This document shows, piece by piece, positions 8,618 to 20,599 of a stretch of DNA of 64,000 nt. The notes under the pieces were generated by a model. That model saw only the letters and a list, made by a program, of their open reading frames with translations, had not been told where the DNA came from and did not search any database. Position numbers and translations under genes: made by a program. Source of the DNA: Buddleja alternifolia (Eukaryota; Streptophyta; Magnoliopsida; Lamiales; Scrophulariaceae); assembly GCA_019426215.1 (NCBI GenBank), contig CM033396.1:24877101-24941100 (forward strand), read 5' to 3'. Each line of letters begins with the position of its first letter. Position 1 is the first letter of the stretch.

Positions 8618-10662
8618 ATCATTGAGGTGATGTCAAACATCAATCAGTCCAACTGATGATTCAATCTCCTTTAGCTCATGGATCACTAAAGCACAAATTT
8701 TTTCGATATATAGGTGGTGATCCATCTGAGTCATTTATTCCATTAACTCTTTTCAGTCTAACAATTTAATCTCGCCTTGCAACCTTGACCGATATATGGG
8801 GCGAAATTTGTTTCAACATGAAGGCATCAAATGCACTAGAGAAGATAGAGTATCATGTCTTGATGGATGTCCCTCTTATTCCGGGAAGATGCCACTCACC
8901 AGAAATGAACCCATCTTCTAAAGTTTGATGGAGAGCTAGGACATCCAATGCCCCTTTACTTGCTCAGTATTTTTAATATGGGAGAATTATACATTCGATA
9001 ATGTTATTAAGTTGGTCTCACTTTGCACATTAATTTCTTTACCGCGAAATAATTGGATATGCATAAGAATAAACCTAGCAATTCTAACAACACACACATG
9101 TATGGACTATCTAGATCAACTCGGGCCAATGAGTGATCAGGGAGGGGTTCTATCTTTTACAAGTGTTGGGCCCTATACAAAGATCTAATCTTCATGAATC
9201 TCCAAGACTTCATGTGCCACCATTATCCGCCATTTGGGCCTATCTCTAAAACAATTACATAGAAATAACCTATATAAAATTCTATAAGTTGAAGATACAA
9301 ACTGGGGGACTCAAAACTGGCCAAATACAACCCAGGTAAGCCAGCTTAAATAAAAACCTAAGTCCATACATGGTGTCACCATCACATATGTTAAGGAACA
9401 CATAAACAATTTAAAATACATATGTGAATTTATCCTTTAAATCAAATTTAATGTGTGATTAAATCTAATTTAGTCTAAGGTTGAATCCAATTCAATCTCT
9501 TGATTAAATACAATTTATTCTTCAATTAAATCCAATTTAATAGAATCAAAATAAATCTAATTTACTTTGAATACTTTAATTTGATTAAAGATTGACTATC
9601 ATCAAATAAAGTCCAATGGGTAATTTAATCTAAACACATAGCAATATCATGTAAAAGGAAAGAGATTTAAATCTAATTTAATAAATCCAATTTAATATAT
9701 ATCATCTTTGAAAAAGAGTTTTAAATCCAATGTAAGGCTTTGAACAATCCTAAGTTCAATTGAAAAAATTTCAAGTTTAAATCCAATTAAAATAAAGTAT
9801 CTAAATCTAATTTAGCTTTCCTAAATCCAATTTAGGGTTTTTAATAAATTTAAATCCAATTAAAATTTATTCACTTAATCCAATTTAGAGGTTGAAACGA
9901 AATTTGTTTAGGGTTGTATATTTGATAAATATTTATGTTAAGTTTTTCAATTTGGATTGAACCCTTATAATTAATTAATTGATAATTGGTCAATTCCAAT
10001 TTAAATCATTTAGGCCAAGCCCTGTAATTAATTATATTAGGCCCAATACAAAAAATACTCAATTAATTAAACAACAGTCGGGCTTGGCCCAACATTATTA
10101 ATTAATTGCGCTGGGCCAACCCCAGCAACAAAAACATTAGCATCGAGCCCAGCGCTATTTCCTTATGTGTTGGGCTTAGCCCAACGCAACTTTGTGACAC
10201 ACTTCAGCACTGGGCTCGGCCCAACGCTTACCTATGCGTTGGGCCAAGCTATGCGTTGTACTCCCAAGTGTTGGGCTTTAGCCTAACACAACCCTAAATG
10301 TGTTGGGCTAAAGCCCAACAACCCTTTACCGCCGCCCCCCCCCCCAGGCCGCCCCTACAGGCGCGTGCAACAGCAGCCGCGCTGCTGCCATAGTAGTGCG
10401 GCGTCGCTACTGTAGCAACAGCATTGGAGCTGTCGCCCGAAGATTTTTCAAAAAGTCTAATTTTCTTAAAAATCACGAATCCAATTCAAATTTTTGTTTT
10501 ACCCAGTAAATCCAATTCAACTCATGAAAAATTGATTTTACAGATAAGCATGCATAATATAAATTACCCAAATTAACATACATTACGTACACTCATGTTT
10601 ATGACATTATAAAAATTAAAACACATAAACATACAACGAATATCAAGATATTCCCGAATTTT
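8618..10662 (-). mobile_element. Non-coding leader of C1 copia copy W
   Basis: Colinear with the leader of copy X (18535-20126 and 23398-24488), which lies between its primer-binding site and gag. Copy W lacks the solo LTR and the CACTA element present in X, so it supplies their empty sites (9239-9243 and near 9641-9652). It holds many short repeats of the type AAATCCAATTTAA (about 9430-9910), then a run of GGGCC/GGCCC palindromes (about 10015-10330). The left part of W, including gag-pol, is replaced in the window by element A's insertion. Small ORFs here, such as 10106-10297, are shadows. Confidence 0.8.
10016..10330. repeat. Iterated GGGCY-RGCCC palindromes in C1 leader (copy W)
   Basis: About a dozen degenerate copies of TTGGGC..GCCCAA separated by 15-30 bases. 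The best is 10301-10320 (TGTTGGGCT-AA-AGCCCAACA, 9 bp stem). The paralogous block in copy X is 23775-24145. A C-run (about 10332-10343) follows. Confidence 0.75.
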
Positions 10663-10676
10663 GGCTCTGATACCAC
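10663..10676 (-). other. Primer-binding site of C1 copy W (initiator tRNA-Met type)
   Basis: Plus strand GGCTCTGATACCAC; on the minus strand GTGGTATCAGAGCC, the standard copia primer site, directly after the LTR. Confidence 0.9.
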
Positions 10677-11502
10677 TATTGTGATTCGGTCTAGCGGGTG
10701 AAGAATTTGATCTGAATCACACCCAAGAATCGGATTCGGGGATATTCATGATATTAGCATATAGATCCATTAACGAAAGTTGTCAAGAGTAATCGAATTA
10801 CCTTTTTCGTCAATTGATTCTTGATTTATCAGCAACAGCCTCGGACTCCTGCCACTAGATAATCACGCGAAAGAAAAATTCTCTAAGAAAAGCTCAATCT
10901 CCTCCTCGGCAACTATTGCAGGCGATCTAACTGCTTCGAGGTCGATCCCACCTATTAGGTGATACGGGTCTAACTACTCTGATAACATATCCAATACTAC
11001 AAGCATGTTATAAATGACTCCTCAGGTCTGAAGTTCACACATACTATCGCATTCTTAATCCCGATCATTGATTGTCAAAGTGTAAATACCCATGTGATCG
11101 GATTAATACGAGTTGAGTTCTAATATGTTAATTCCGTTAATCATATTAATGACACCAGCTCCCATTATCTAATCAGTGTATGACCGGCACTTCTTTGTCA
11201 AAGAAGGTGTCATATGAGTTGAATATTAAAGCCCAATTAATATTCATTAACTCAAGAACTCCCAGTTTTAGAGATTAAGTACTGGACTGTTCCAGTGCCT
11301 CCTCTTGTCCATAAGAGGTGGAAAATCTATCTTGAAATCTCTTGGACTAATTTGTTCAATACATTTAAATGTTAGTGGATTTATATGAACAACATCAAAA
11401 TCTTTATTCTATAAATAAAAATATCAAACGTTTTGTACAAATAACTTATCTAAGCCCTATACAATCTAATTCCTCATAGGCATTGAGGGCATACACCTAA
11501 CA
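10677..11502 (-). repeat. 5' LTR of C1 copy W, internally deleted (826 bp)
   Basis: Same ends as the LTRs at 13959-15649 and 24503-26220, reading TGTTAGGTGTATGCC on the minus strand at the right end, but about 0.9 kb shorter. The missing middle lies near 10915, where TCGGCAACTATTGCAG jumps to the TTCGAGGTCGATCCC segment. The terminus next to the primer site reads TATTGTG rather than TGTTGTG, a point change. Confidence 0.85.
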
Positions 11503-12946
11503 AACGAACTTTCAAAGGTTCTTCCAATGCTTCCTCTTTGATGTAGTGGACGGCTAGGGCAAGCAATGGAGGACAGAGAATTTCTTTTCTCTTGTGATAT
11601 GTAATTAGGTTAAGTTACCTAGTTGTTATGACTTGTTAAGTATTTAAGTTACCTTGGAACTCTAATTACTTTGGAAAAAAGTGAAGGAGTCTTCCACTCC
11701 TTATGGTGGCCGCCCCCTAGGGCTCCCCAAGGATGTGGGTGGGCTTTGTTGGCCCATTCGACTTTAGCTCACCTATTTGATCATGTATTTAATATAAATC
11801 CCATTTAAATTACAATACATATTAATTAATTAATGCCTAATTAATAAATCTTTAATTAAATAATTTAATTTAATCCTATTAAATTAAATATTTAATTCAT
11901 TGATTTAACCAATAAATAAATGCGTCGTTTTAATGACATCTTTCTAAAAGATTAACACATAAGACCTCCCGTTCGTTTCTTATAGCGCGACTCTTTAGGT
12001 TCGCCGTAATTGGCAATGGGAGGAAATACCAAAGGATGTGAGTGTCACCCAGCCAGTCCCGTGGACTCACATCGTAACCCAATTGAGCTCGAAATGAACG
12101 AATCATTTATGAACCTCTGGACCACAAATACCGTATGAGTATAAGCCCTTCACTTTGTATCCCGATCAAGTGAGAGTCATTGTTTATGTCAAACTCACTG
12201 AACTTGATGTTGTGCTTGTAATCATATCATGATGAAATTACCAAACTACCCTCCATGTCTCACATGAGTTAGTTGCATTGCTTTGGCCAAAGACTTATAA
12301 TTTCATATGCATATGATTGCACATGATACTTTCCCGTTTACTATCGAGATAGTGAATCCCATCTTGGTGATCACTGAACAATTGCTATTTGACTCATTGA
12401 GATCGCACTTCGAGGTCGGCCTCACCAAAGGGTGAATTGGGCCTAACTACTCTAGTAACAGATTCAAGAGCACAAGTACATTGCTCATGAACCCTCAGGT
12501 CTAAGGCCCACGCATACTATCATGGTCAGTAATCCAATCATTGACAGTCATAGAGTAAATACCCATATGATCGGATTACTGCGAGCCGTGTTCGAATAGA
12601 TCAATTCCATTGATATATTTATGACAAGTGTCTCACTATCCCATAGTGTTCGACTGGCACTCCTTGTCAAAACATGTGTCATACAAGTCCAATCTTAATG
12701 CCCAATTAAGATCCCTCGACTTGCGAACCCCCTTGTTAGTGATTAGGAATAAGACTCTCCACGTGCCACATCTTCATTCCATAAAGGGCGAAGAGTCAAC
12801 CTCAATACACAAGGACTTTTTGATCAATACTTATTCGATGCCATAAAGATTTACATGAACTGAATAATAATTGCCTTTTATTAATTATCAATTTGTACAA
12901 CATAATTGAATTTGCCCCTATTGGCATCTAGGGCATATACCTAACA
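11503..12946 (-). repeat. Diverged C1-related LTR, truncated at its left end
   Basis: Follows the C1 LTR segment by segment: an AT-rich middle, a CGCGACTCT block near 11985, AAATTACCAAACTACCCT near 12233, CTCAGGTCT near 12497, and the minus-strand terminus TGTTAGGTATATGCCC at 12946. It is clearly more diverged than W, X and Y are from each other. No polypurine tract lies to its right, so it is a solo or 5' LTR. Copy W seems to have inserted into its left part. Confidence 0.75.
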
Positions 12947-13440
12947 ACATCAACGTTCGCAATGTTAAACCTGTGACGTTGCTGCGTAGCACTCTCTCAC
13001 GTCTGTGCGTAGACCATCACCACATCCAAATATCACATTCCTCAAGCCAGAATGCCAGTCTTCAGCGGCTTTCTGCTCTGAAATTTCATCTCTTACTGTT
13101 TCTTTCATCTTTTTGTCTCAAATGTCATGATTTATTCCTGGATACTCAAAATAGATAGATTACATGCATATGTGGTATAAAATCATACTTAATTCTATGA
13201 AAATCATAGGAATAAAGGATTATAAAACACGTAATTCTCAAGCCTATCAGGCCTCAGCTGCGAGAAAATGCCTCCTTGGCATCTTTAGGACCACGACCTC
13301 ATTTTTTTGTTCCTTGCTTCTTCTCACCATCTGGAATCCATTGCACAACTGAGTACCCTTACTGTGCCATTACAATTAACAAGCATAGTTAGCTAATAAG
13401 TTAATTTACAACAAATGTACCTTTAGTGCGCTCACGAGGA
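12947..13440. other. Unassigned interval
   Basis: No recognisable coding or terminal-repeat signal. Short ORFs at 12973-13158 and 13164-13352 have no features I recognise. It may be the right part of the copia gag fragment that follows, but I cannot show it. Confidence 0.4.
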
Positions 13441-13958
13441 GGCTCAGGGCATTGATCTTTCCACGTCTCTTTTTCTTGGAGTTAAAGCATTTCTCATTTT
13501 TCCCTTTGACTTTCTTGACATCGCCCTTTGCCTACAGTTCGTCGTCCTTCTTCTTCTTCTTTCTCTCTCTGCTTTTCTTCTCATCAGAAGAGGAAGATGG
13601 ACAAGTGTCAGCAAGCAACACATGCTTCGCCTACTTGACCGTTGCTTCAGCAGTGCGCAACATGTCCAATAACTCTGGAAGAGTGGCAACCATTTGGTTC
13701 ATGTTAAAATTCACTACAAACTGATCGTAGGAAAAAAGAAAGCAAGTGAAGGACTAAATCAATAACTAAGTTAGGATTTATCGGCACCTCCATATCATTG
13801 AGTTCGTTTACCAAGGCAGTCATTCTCAACACATGGTCGGTGACTGATGTTCCTTCAGTCATGCGAGCTACAAATAAATCGCGAGAGATAGCAAACCTCT
13901 CACGACGTCTCTTAACGCGGTATAACACTTCCAATGCAAAAACAATCTCTAATGCATG
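13441..13958 (-). pseudogene. Copia gag fragment (older element, different family)
   Basis: On the minus strand from 13958: LFVARMTEGTSVTDHVLRMT, then ELNDMEVPINPNLVIDLVLH, matching the core of plant Ty1/copia Gag (the RM.EG.SV.DHV pattern). After a frame change near 13704 it reads MVATLPELLDMLRTAE and a Lys/Arg/Glu-rich tail, the region usually just before the zinc knuckle. It is not the C1 gag of copies X and Y, which reads RMKEGEKVGDHVLKMI. The LTR of C1 copy X abuts it at 13959, so it is probably part of the older DNA into which X inserted. Confidence 0.7.
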
Positions 13959-15649
13959 TGTTGTGATTCGGTCTAGCGGATAATATTTTTTAATCCGAAT
14001 CACACCGAGAATTGAGTCCGGTTATATTCAAGATATTGGGGGTAAACACAATAGGAACGAATTATGATAGAGAGTAATCGAATTACCTCTTGGCAAAAAA
14101 CTTCAGAATTATTAGCAACATCCCCAGACTTCTGCCTCTAGATAATCACGCGGAAGAATAATTCTCTGAGAAAAGCTCCGGTCTCCTCCCCGGCAACAAT
14201 GGCAACGATGGCTAGTTGGAATGAGAGGGATGGAATTTTCTTTCTTATTGCTTTAGGTTTCTTTTAAGCTCTCAGTCAGGTTCTAAAATAATGACTTGTG
14301 TGTGTAGAGTTCTGACACTGACTGAATACTTATTCTCATAAGTTGAACCACTAGGTATATAGTGAGGGGGGCGGCCGCTAGGCCTGTAACAAATGGGCTT
14401 TCGGGCTTTGTTCCATCTTAGCCCATGTGTAATTAATTAAATCCAAGTCCAATTCAATTAACAATTAACTAATTAAAAGTAATCTAATTAATTTAATTCA
14501 ACTTATAAATTAATTTCTAATTAATTTAACATAAAATTTAATTTATTTATTTAATCCAATTAAATATATTTAATTAAATCATGCCATCCATTTTTTCAGT
14601 CAATTCACAATCTAATGTAATTTTACCAAAATACCCTTAGCATGGAAATATTCTTTTTCTTCACATAGAGCGACTCCCTAGGCTCGATTCAATTGGTAAT
14701 GGAAGGATTCCAAAGGATAAGGTTGTAACCTAGCCAACACCGTGAAACCAAATCGTAACCCAATGGAATACGAGATGAACACGTCATCACACCTTGATTA
14801 CGACTACCATATGTGTATAAACTCTTTACCGACATGTCCCGATCAAGTAAGAGCCATGGTACGTCAAACTCATATAAATTGATGTTGTGCTCAGTAGTCA
14901 TAACAATGTGAAATTACCAAACTACCCTTAGTGATCATCAGTAGTTTAGTTTATTTGCTTTAGCCAAAGACTTCGTAACTTCTACTGCTTATGGTCGTAC
15001 AGGTGACATACTCGTTTACTATCGAGATGGTGAATCTCATATTGGCAGTTATCGTATAATGTCGAATTCACCATGTGGATCGTACTTCAATATCGATCCC
15101 ACCTATCAGGTGATACGGGTCAAACTACTCTGATAACATATCCAATATCACAAGCACATCATAAATAACTCCCCAGGTCTAAAACTCACACATACTATCG
15201 CAATCTTAATCCCAATCATTGGCTGTCAAAGAGTAAATACCCATGTGATTGGATTAATGCGAGTCGAGTTCAAATATGTTAATTCCATTAATCATATTCA
15301 TGACACCAGTTCCCACTATCTAATCAGTGTATGACTGACACTTTCTTATCAGCGAAGGTGTCATACGAGTTGAATATTAATGCCTAATTAATATTTCTTA
15401 ACTCGCGAACTTTAGGTTTAAGAGATTAAGAACTTGACTCTTCCAGTGCCTCCTCTTTTCCATAAGAGATGGAAAGTCTATCTTCAAATCTCATGGACTC
15501 ATTTGTTCAACACATTTAAATGCCATTAGATTTATATGAACAAAATCAAAAACTTTATTCTATGAATAGAAACGATAAAATGTTTGTACAAATAACTTAT
15601 AAAAGCCCTACTCAATCTAATTCCTCACAAGCATTGAGGGCATACACCT
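13959..15649 (-). repeat. 3' LTR of C1 copy X (1691 bp, right end clipped)
   Basis: Left end TGTTGTGATTCGGTCTAGCG next to older copia gag sequence; right end merges into pol at 15650. Aligns along its whole length with 24503-26220. Confidence 0.88.
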
Positions 15650-17471
15650 CCTTTTGCCAGATTTCATAATCTAAGTTTGCAGCTATAGCAAGCAAAATTC
15701 TAATAGATTTGATCGTGGCTACTGGTGAAGAGGGTGCCTCATACTCAATGCACTTCTTTTGACTATACCCTTTCGCCACCAGCTAGCCTGGCCATATAGG
15801 TATCCACCTTGCCATCTAGACCAATCTTTCTCTTATAGATCCATTTGCATCCAATTGGTCTTACTCCATTTGGTAGATCATTAAGAGTCCAGACCTGGTT
15901 CGGATACATCGGATCAATCTATACTTTCATAGCCTCAAGCCACTTTGAGGAATCTATATCCGTCGCTACTTCATCATGGGAAAAGGGATCATCTCCATGG
16001 CTTCCTTCTGCAACAACATACAAATAATGTTGTGTATTGTGTAGATAGCCATATCTCTCAGGCCGCTAAGATACTCTGCTAGATCATCGCTACGACGGTT
16101 GTGTCAAATTGGGTTCTGATTCTTGAACTGATGTGTCCGAAGGGACGTTATCTTGTTCTTCCAGAACAACCTTTCTACCTACACCACCTTCTCGAATGAA
16201 TTCTTCTTTAAGAAAGTGGGCTTCCAAGGCCACGATGATCCTATGATCATTTTGCAGGTAAAATATGTATCCCGTCGAATCTACGAAAAAACAGATAAAA
16301 TGTCATTTCAAGGATCTATCCTTTAGTTTCTCTACCTTGGTCTTCTTTACATATGCTGGGAAACCCCATATCCTTTTGTACTTGAGACCAGGCTTCCTAT
16401 CGCTCCAAATTTCATATGGTGTAGTGCGAATAGATTTCGAGGTACATTTGTTCAGAATATGCGCAGCTGTAAACAAAGCATGTCCCCACAAGGAAATGGG
16501 TTAATCAGTGTAGCTAAGCATGGAGCGTATCATGTCCAACAGAGTACGATTCCTTCTTTCTGCTACCCAATTAAGTTATGGAGTTGTTGGAGGAGTTAGT
16601 TGTAATTCTACGCCTTGTTCTTTTAAGAACTTATCAAACTCGGCACTCATGTATTCGCCACCTCGATCAGATCTAAGTGTCTTAATTTTGTGCCCAGTTC
16701 ATTTTTCAATTAAATCTTTGAATTCATTGAACCATTCAAGTGCTTCAGACTTATACTTCATCAGATGAACTAGACCATACCTAGAGTGGTAATCTGTGAA
16801 GGTTATAAAGTACTGAAAACCTCCAAGAGCCGCATCCTTGTGGGGCCCACAAACGTCAGTGTGAATTAATCCTAAAACTTCATTTGACCTTTCGAAATGT
16901 CCAGTGAATGGTGACCTAGTCATTTTGCCTTTAAGACATGATTCACAAGTAGGATAAGGGTCAGACCTAAGTGGGTCAATAAGCCCATGTTTTTCCAACT
17001 CATTAATCTTAAATTCACCGGCATGTCTTAGTTTAAGGTGCCATATGAATTTTTGGCTTACTCTAGTCATGCTACGTCATCTAGTCATAGTATTAACCAT
17101 ACACTGATTTCGGACATTCAAATAGTATAAACCATTAATTAAAGATGCAGAGCCAACACACTTATTTCCAAAATAAATATTACAAGAATTATGATTAAAA
17201 GAAAACAAATTCCTTTCCTGACCAACACAGGAATAGAAACAATATTCTTGATCCCATTGGGCAAAACTAGGCAATCACCTAAAATACTTTGATGTCCAGA
17301 AAAAAAATGTAACAGAAGTAATTCTAATGTGCATCGCAGCCACGCTGTGTCCGCTTCCAACATTGATCATCTTCTACTTGCCTCTAAATCCTGGATCAAA
17401 ACACTTATATGAGCACTAGCTCCGGAATCTAGAATAGAAGAAGTAGAAAACATCATCATAGAACAATTTGT
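15650..17471 (-). pseudogene. C1 copy X pol fragment: protease, integrase, start of RT
   Basis: Minus-strand order from the right. Protease: SILDSGASAHIS near 17415-17450. GAG-pre-integrase: GLYYLNVRNQCMVNT near 17085-17140, then WHLKLRHAGEFKINELEKHG. Integrase: LIHTDVCGPHKDAALGG and TFTDYHSRYGLV supply the first Asp; LRSDRGGEY, the second Asp, lies near 16670; NRTLLDMIRSMLS follows the glutamate region. The end of integrase is AAHILNKCTSKSIRTTPYEI. Then DIDSSKWLEAMK and GCKWIYKRKIG open RT before the break at 15650. Several stops and frame changes make it non-functional. The same protein in copy Y (56888-58163) is less broken. Confidence 0.83.
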
Positions 17472-18313
17472 TTAAAAAATATAAAGTTCTATACCTGCTT
17501 TATTTTTTGCTTTCAGCTTCGGACAATCACGCTTCCAATGCCACGCTTCTTTGCAGTGGAGGCATATGTCTGTTTTCTTAAGGCCCCTACCCTTGAACCT
17601 ATTCTTTTGGCTTACCTTGCCTTTGGTCTTCCCAAATGTTTTTGCCACTCCCAGTTGCTTCCTGCCTTGTTTCTTTTTCTGAGTTTTTGAAGTCTCAGTA
17701 GAAATGACCAAAGCAGTCTCTTTCGTCTTCCGGTCCATTTATGATTGAGCATTGGAGAGTTTGTTCAAAAGACCCAACAATGATCTCTTAATGTCATTCA
17801 TATTGAAATTCACTATGAATTGCGAAAAAGACTTGGATAGTGACTGCAGGATGAGATCAGTCTGAAGCTGGAAGTCCATAGAGAAGTCGAGGGCCTCTAA
17901 TATCTCAAACATGGAGATCATCTTCAAAACATGATCCCCAACTTTCTCTCCTTCCTTCATTCTTGCCCCAAAGAGCTGACTGGAGATCTCATAACGAGCA
18001 GTCCTGCTGTGCTCTCCGTAGAGTTCCTTTAGATGCGCCATGATTTCCGCAGCTGTTCCCATCTTTTTATGAGATCGTTCCAGTTCATTGGTCATCGATC
18101 GCTACAAGTACGTGTTGTGTTAGATTTTACCCAATCTTCACGGGCAAGCATATCTTCAAAAGATCCGGGGTTCGGGACTTCAGGCATCTTTTCATCGAGC
18201 ACATGTCCTAAAGATTCGAGGCTGAGGACAATCCTCAGATTTCATATCCAATCAACTAAATTCGGTCGAGTGAGGAAATTTTTCTCAAGTAATATTGTCA
18301 AAGGGTTAGTCAT
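17472..18313 (-). pseudogene. C1 copy X gag
   Basis: ATG at 18313 (minus) opens MTNPLTILLEKNFLTRPN, typical of the N-terminus of plant copia Gag (UBN2-type). A TGA interrupts after LVDWI. A frame break near 18100 is followed by HLKELYGEHSRTARYEIS and RMKEGEKVGDHVLKMI. At 17739-17741 a TAA splits the frame just before MDRKTKE. The end carries a perfect zinc knuckle CLHCKEAWHWKRDC (CX2CX4HX4C, about 17530-17570). Gag would package the C1 transcript. Tork-type lineages are the closest match I can suggest, on general wording only. Confidence 0.85.
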
Positions 18314-19156
18314 TGTGTAGGAAATAAACTACAGGAAAACAACAAGATTTACTATTAGATGTGTTATTATGTACTTTCAAGTAAAATCAAGGATTTCAAT
18401 ATTTACTTGAGTCCACTGTTTTTCTCGAAACATTGCACTCCCATTGAAATAATCGGAAACCTCGTTGGATTGGTTTCATAGTGAGTGATTGAGTTCCTCA
18501 ACAATCTAAACAAGTTGCAACCTTGAACAATATATTGAGGTGATGTCATACATCAATCGGTTTAACCGATGATTCAATCTCCTTTAGCTCAAGGATCACT
18601 GAATCGCATATATTTTTTATATATAGGTGGTGATCCATCTGAGTCATTTATCCCATGAACTCCTTTCAGTTTAACAATTTAATCCCGTCTTGCAACCTTG
18701 AATGATAATGGGGCAGAATTCGCTTTGACATGAAGGCATCAAATGCGCTAGAGAAGATAGAGTACCACGTCTTGGTGCATGACCCCCTTATTCGGGGAAG
18801 ATACCATGCACTAGAAATGAACCCACCTTCTAAAGTTTGATGGAGAGCTAGGACATCCAATGCCCCTTTACTTGCTCAGTATATTTAATGGGAGAATTAT
18901 AACATTCGATGATGTTAATTATGTTGGTCTCACTTTGCACATTATATTCTTTATCGCAAAATTTTAAAGAAAATACATAAGAATAAGCCTACCAATTCTA
19001 ACAACACACACATGTATGGACTATATAGATCATCTCGAACCAATGAGTGATTGGGGAGGGGTTCTATCTATTACAAAGGTCACTGCCTATACAAGATCTA
19101 ATTTTCATACTTCTCCAAGACTTCATGTGCCACCATGATCCGCCATTTGGGCCTAT

Positions 19157-19681
19157 TGTTGGGTTTGTGCCCTCTATTCTAAGGAGGACTTAGAGAATAG
19201 GGCACTAGTTTATATTGTACAACCTATTAATTATATAAAGTCATCAGCAAGTTGTTCATATATTTCTTAATGGCATCTAGAAGTCTTAAATGAACAATTA
19301 ATCCATGTGTGTCAAGACAAACCTTCGAACTCTTTATAGTAGTTAAGGAAATAGGCATGTGAAGGGTTTGATACTTGATCACTTAAATACAACACAGAGA
19401 AAATAATTATCGTCCACTCTCTCTCTTACCTAGCCGCCATTATGGAGAAAAAGAGATGGAGATTTCCAGGGCCAATTCCGACGCGTGATAATTTAGAGAT
19501 GTGACACGTGGACCGTTGATCGAAGATTTGAAGATTCGCGAGGATTGATTGAATAGGCGAAAAGGTAAGTTTTCGCATTCATCTTTTTAAATAAAATCAA
19601 CGAACAAACAAATTGATCTTAGCTTTGAGAATCCGGATATAATTTTAATTTCCACTGTGCATGATACCAGGATTCCCAACA
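19157..19681 (+). repeat. 525 bp solo LTR with target duplication CCTAT
   Basis: Starts TGTTGGGTTTGTGCCC and ends GGATTCCCAACA, with terminal inverted repeats TGTTGGG/CCCAACA. CCTAT flanks it at 19152-19156 and 19682-19686. Copy W has the uninterrupted site at 9239-9243 within GGGCCTATCTCTAAA. The termini suggest a plant copia family; orientation is assigned from the TGTTGGG start only. Confidence 0.93.
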
Positions 19682-20139
19682 CCTATCTCTAAAACAATTA
19701 CATAGAACTAACCTATACAAAAATTCTATGAATTAAAGATACAAGTTGGGAGGCTCAAACTCCAGCCCATTACAATCCAGGTAAGACAGCAAAGATAAAC
19801 CCTAAGTGCATACACGGTGTCACCATCACATAATTAAGGAGCATTTAAACAATTTAAATACATATGTGAATTAATCATTAAATCTAATATAATGTATCAA
19901 ATCTAATTTAATACATGATTAAATCTAATTTAATCTTTGATCAAATCCAATTTAATCTTTGATCAAATCTAATTTATTCTTCGTATAATCTAATTTAATA
20001 TTTTGATTAAATCCAATTTAATCTCATCAATACAAATCTAATTTGGTTTGAATACTTTAATCTAACTAAAGTGTGACTACTATCAAATAAAGTCACATGG
20101 GTAATTTAATCTAAACACATAACAATATCCACTACTACA

Positions 20140-20290
20140 GAAATGACCTATTACAGCGATTTTTTTTTACCTATTACAGCAGTTTTAACCGCTGTAACTA
20201 GGGACCAATTACAGCGGTTCTGGAAAAAACTGCTGTAATTGGTCAACCTATTATAGTGGTTTTGTGAAAAACCGCTATAATAGGTGTATT
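20140..20290. repeat. Left subterminal repeats of the CACTA element
   Basis: Alternating direct and inverted copies of a 15-20 bp motif (TTACAGCGGTTCTGG, AACTGCTGTAATTGG, GTGAAAAACCGCTATAA). In En/Spm such arrays are binding sites for the TNPA-type protein. Confidence 0.8.
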
Positions 20291-20599
20291 TTTTATTTTT
20301 TTTTCTTGATGTACTGTACAAAAATTTATTGTAACCAGCTTCCCACAAGCTCAAAATTCAACACACTAACAAAACAAATCATAAAATTAATTCAACAGAA
20401 ACAACAAACGTGAAACCCAAAATTAACTTCACCAAATTAAATGATCATCTCTAACAACAAAAACCAACAAATGTATTGTTCCAATTCGCATAATCTCCAA
20501 CAAATCAAATTTTACGTATAATCTCCAACAACTGATAACGAGTTTACAATCAATTAAATACAACAAATCAAATAAAAATTTACAACAATTTACAACTTA

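Noticed and set aside
10106..10297. Small plus-strand ORF in the C1 leader
   Set aside because: Produced by the GGGCC/GGCCC repeats; absent as an ORF from the paralogous leader in copy X.
12947..13440. Possible host gene exon between LTRs
   Set aside because: Short ORFs only, no splice-site pattern or recognisable domain; left as unassigned.
13452..13724. 90-codon plus-strand ORF rich in Phe and Ser
   Set aside because: It is the antisense of the Lys/Glu-rich copia gag fragment on the minus strand.
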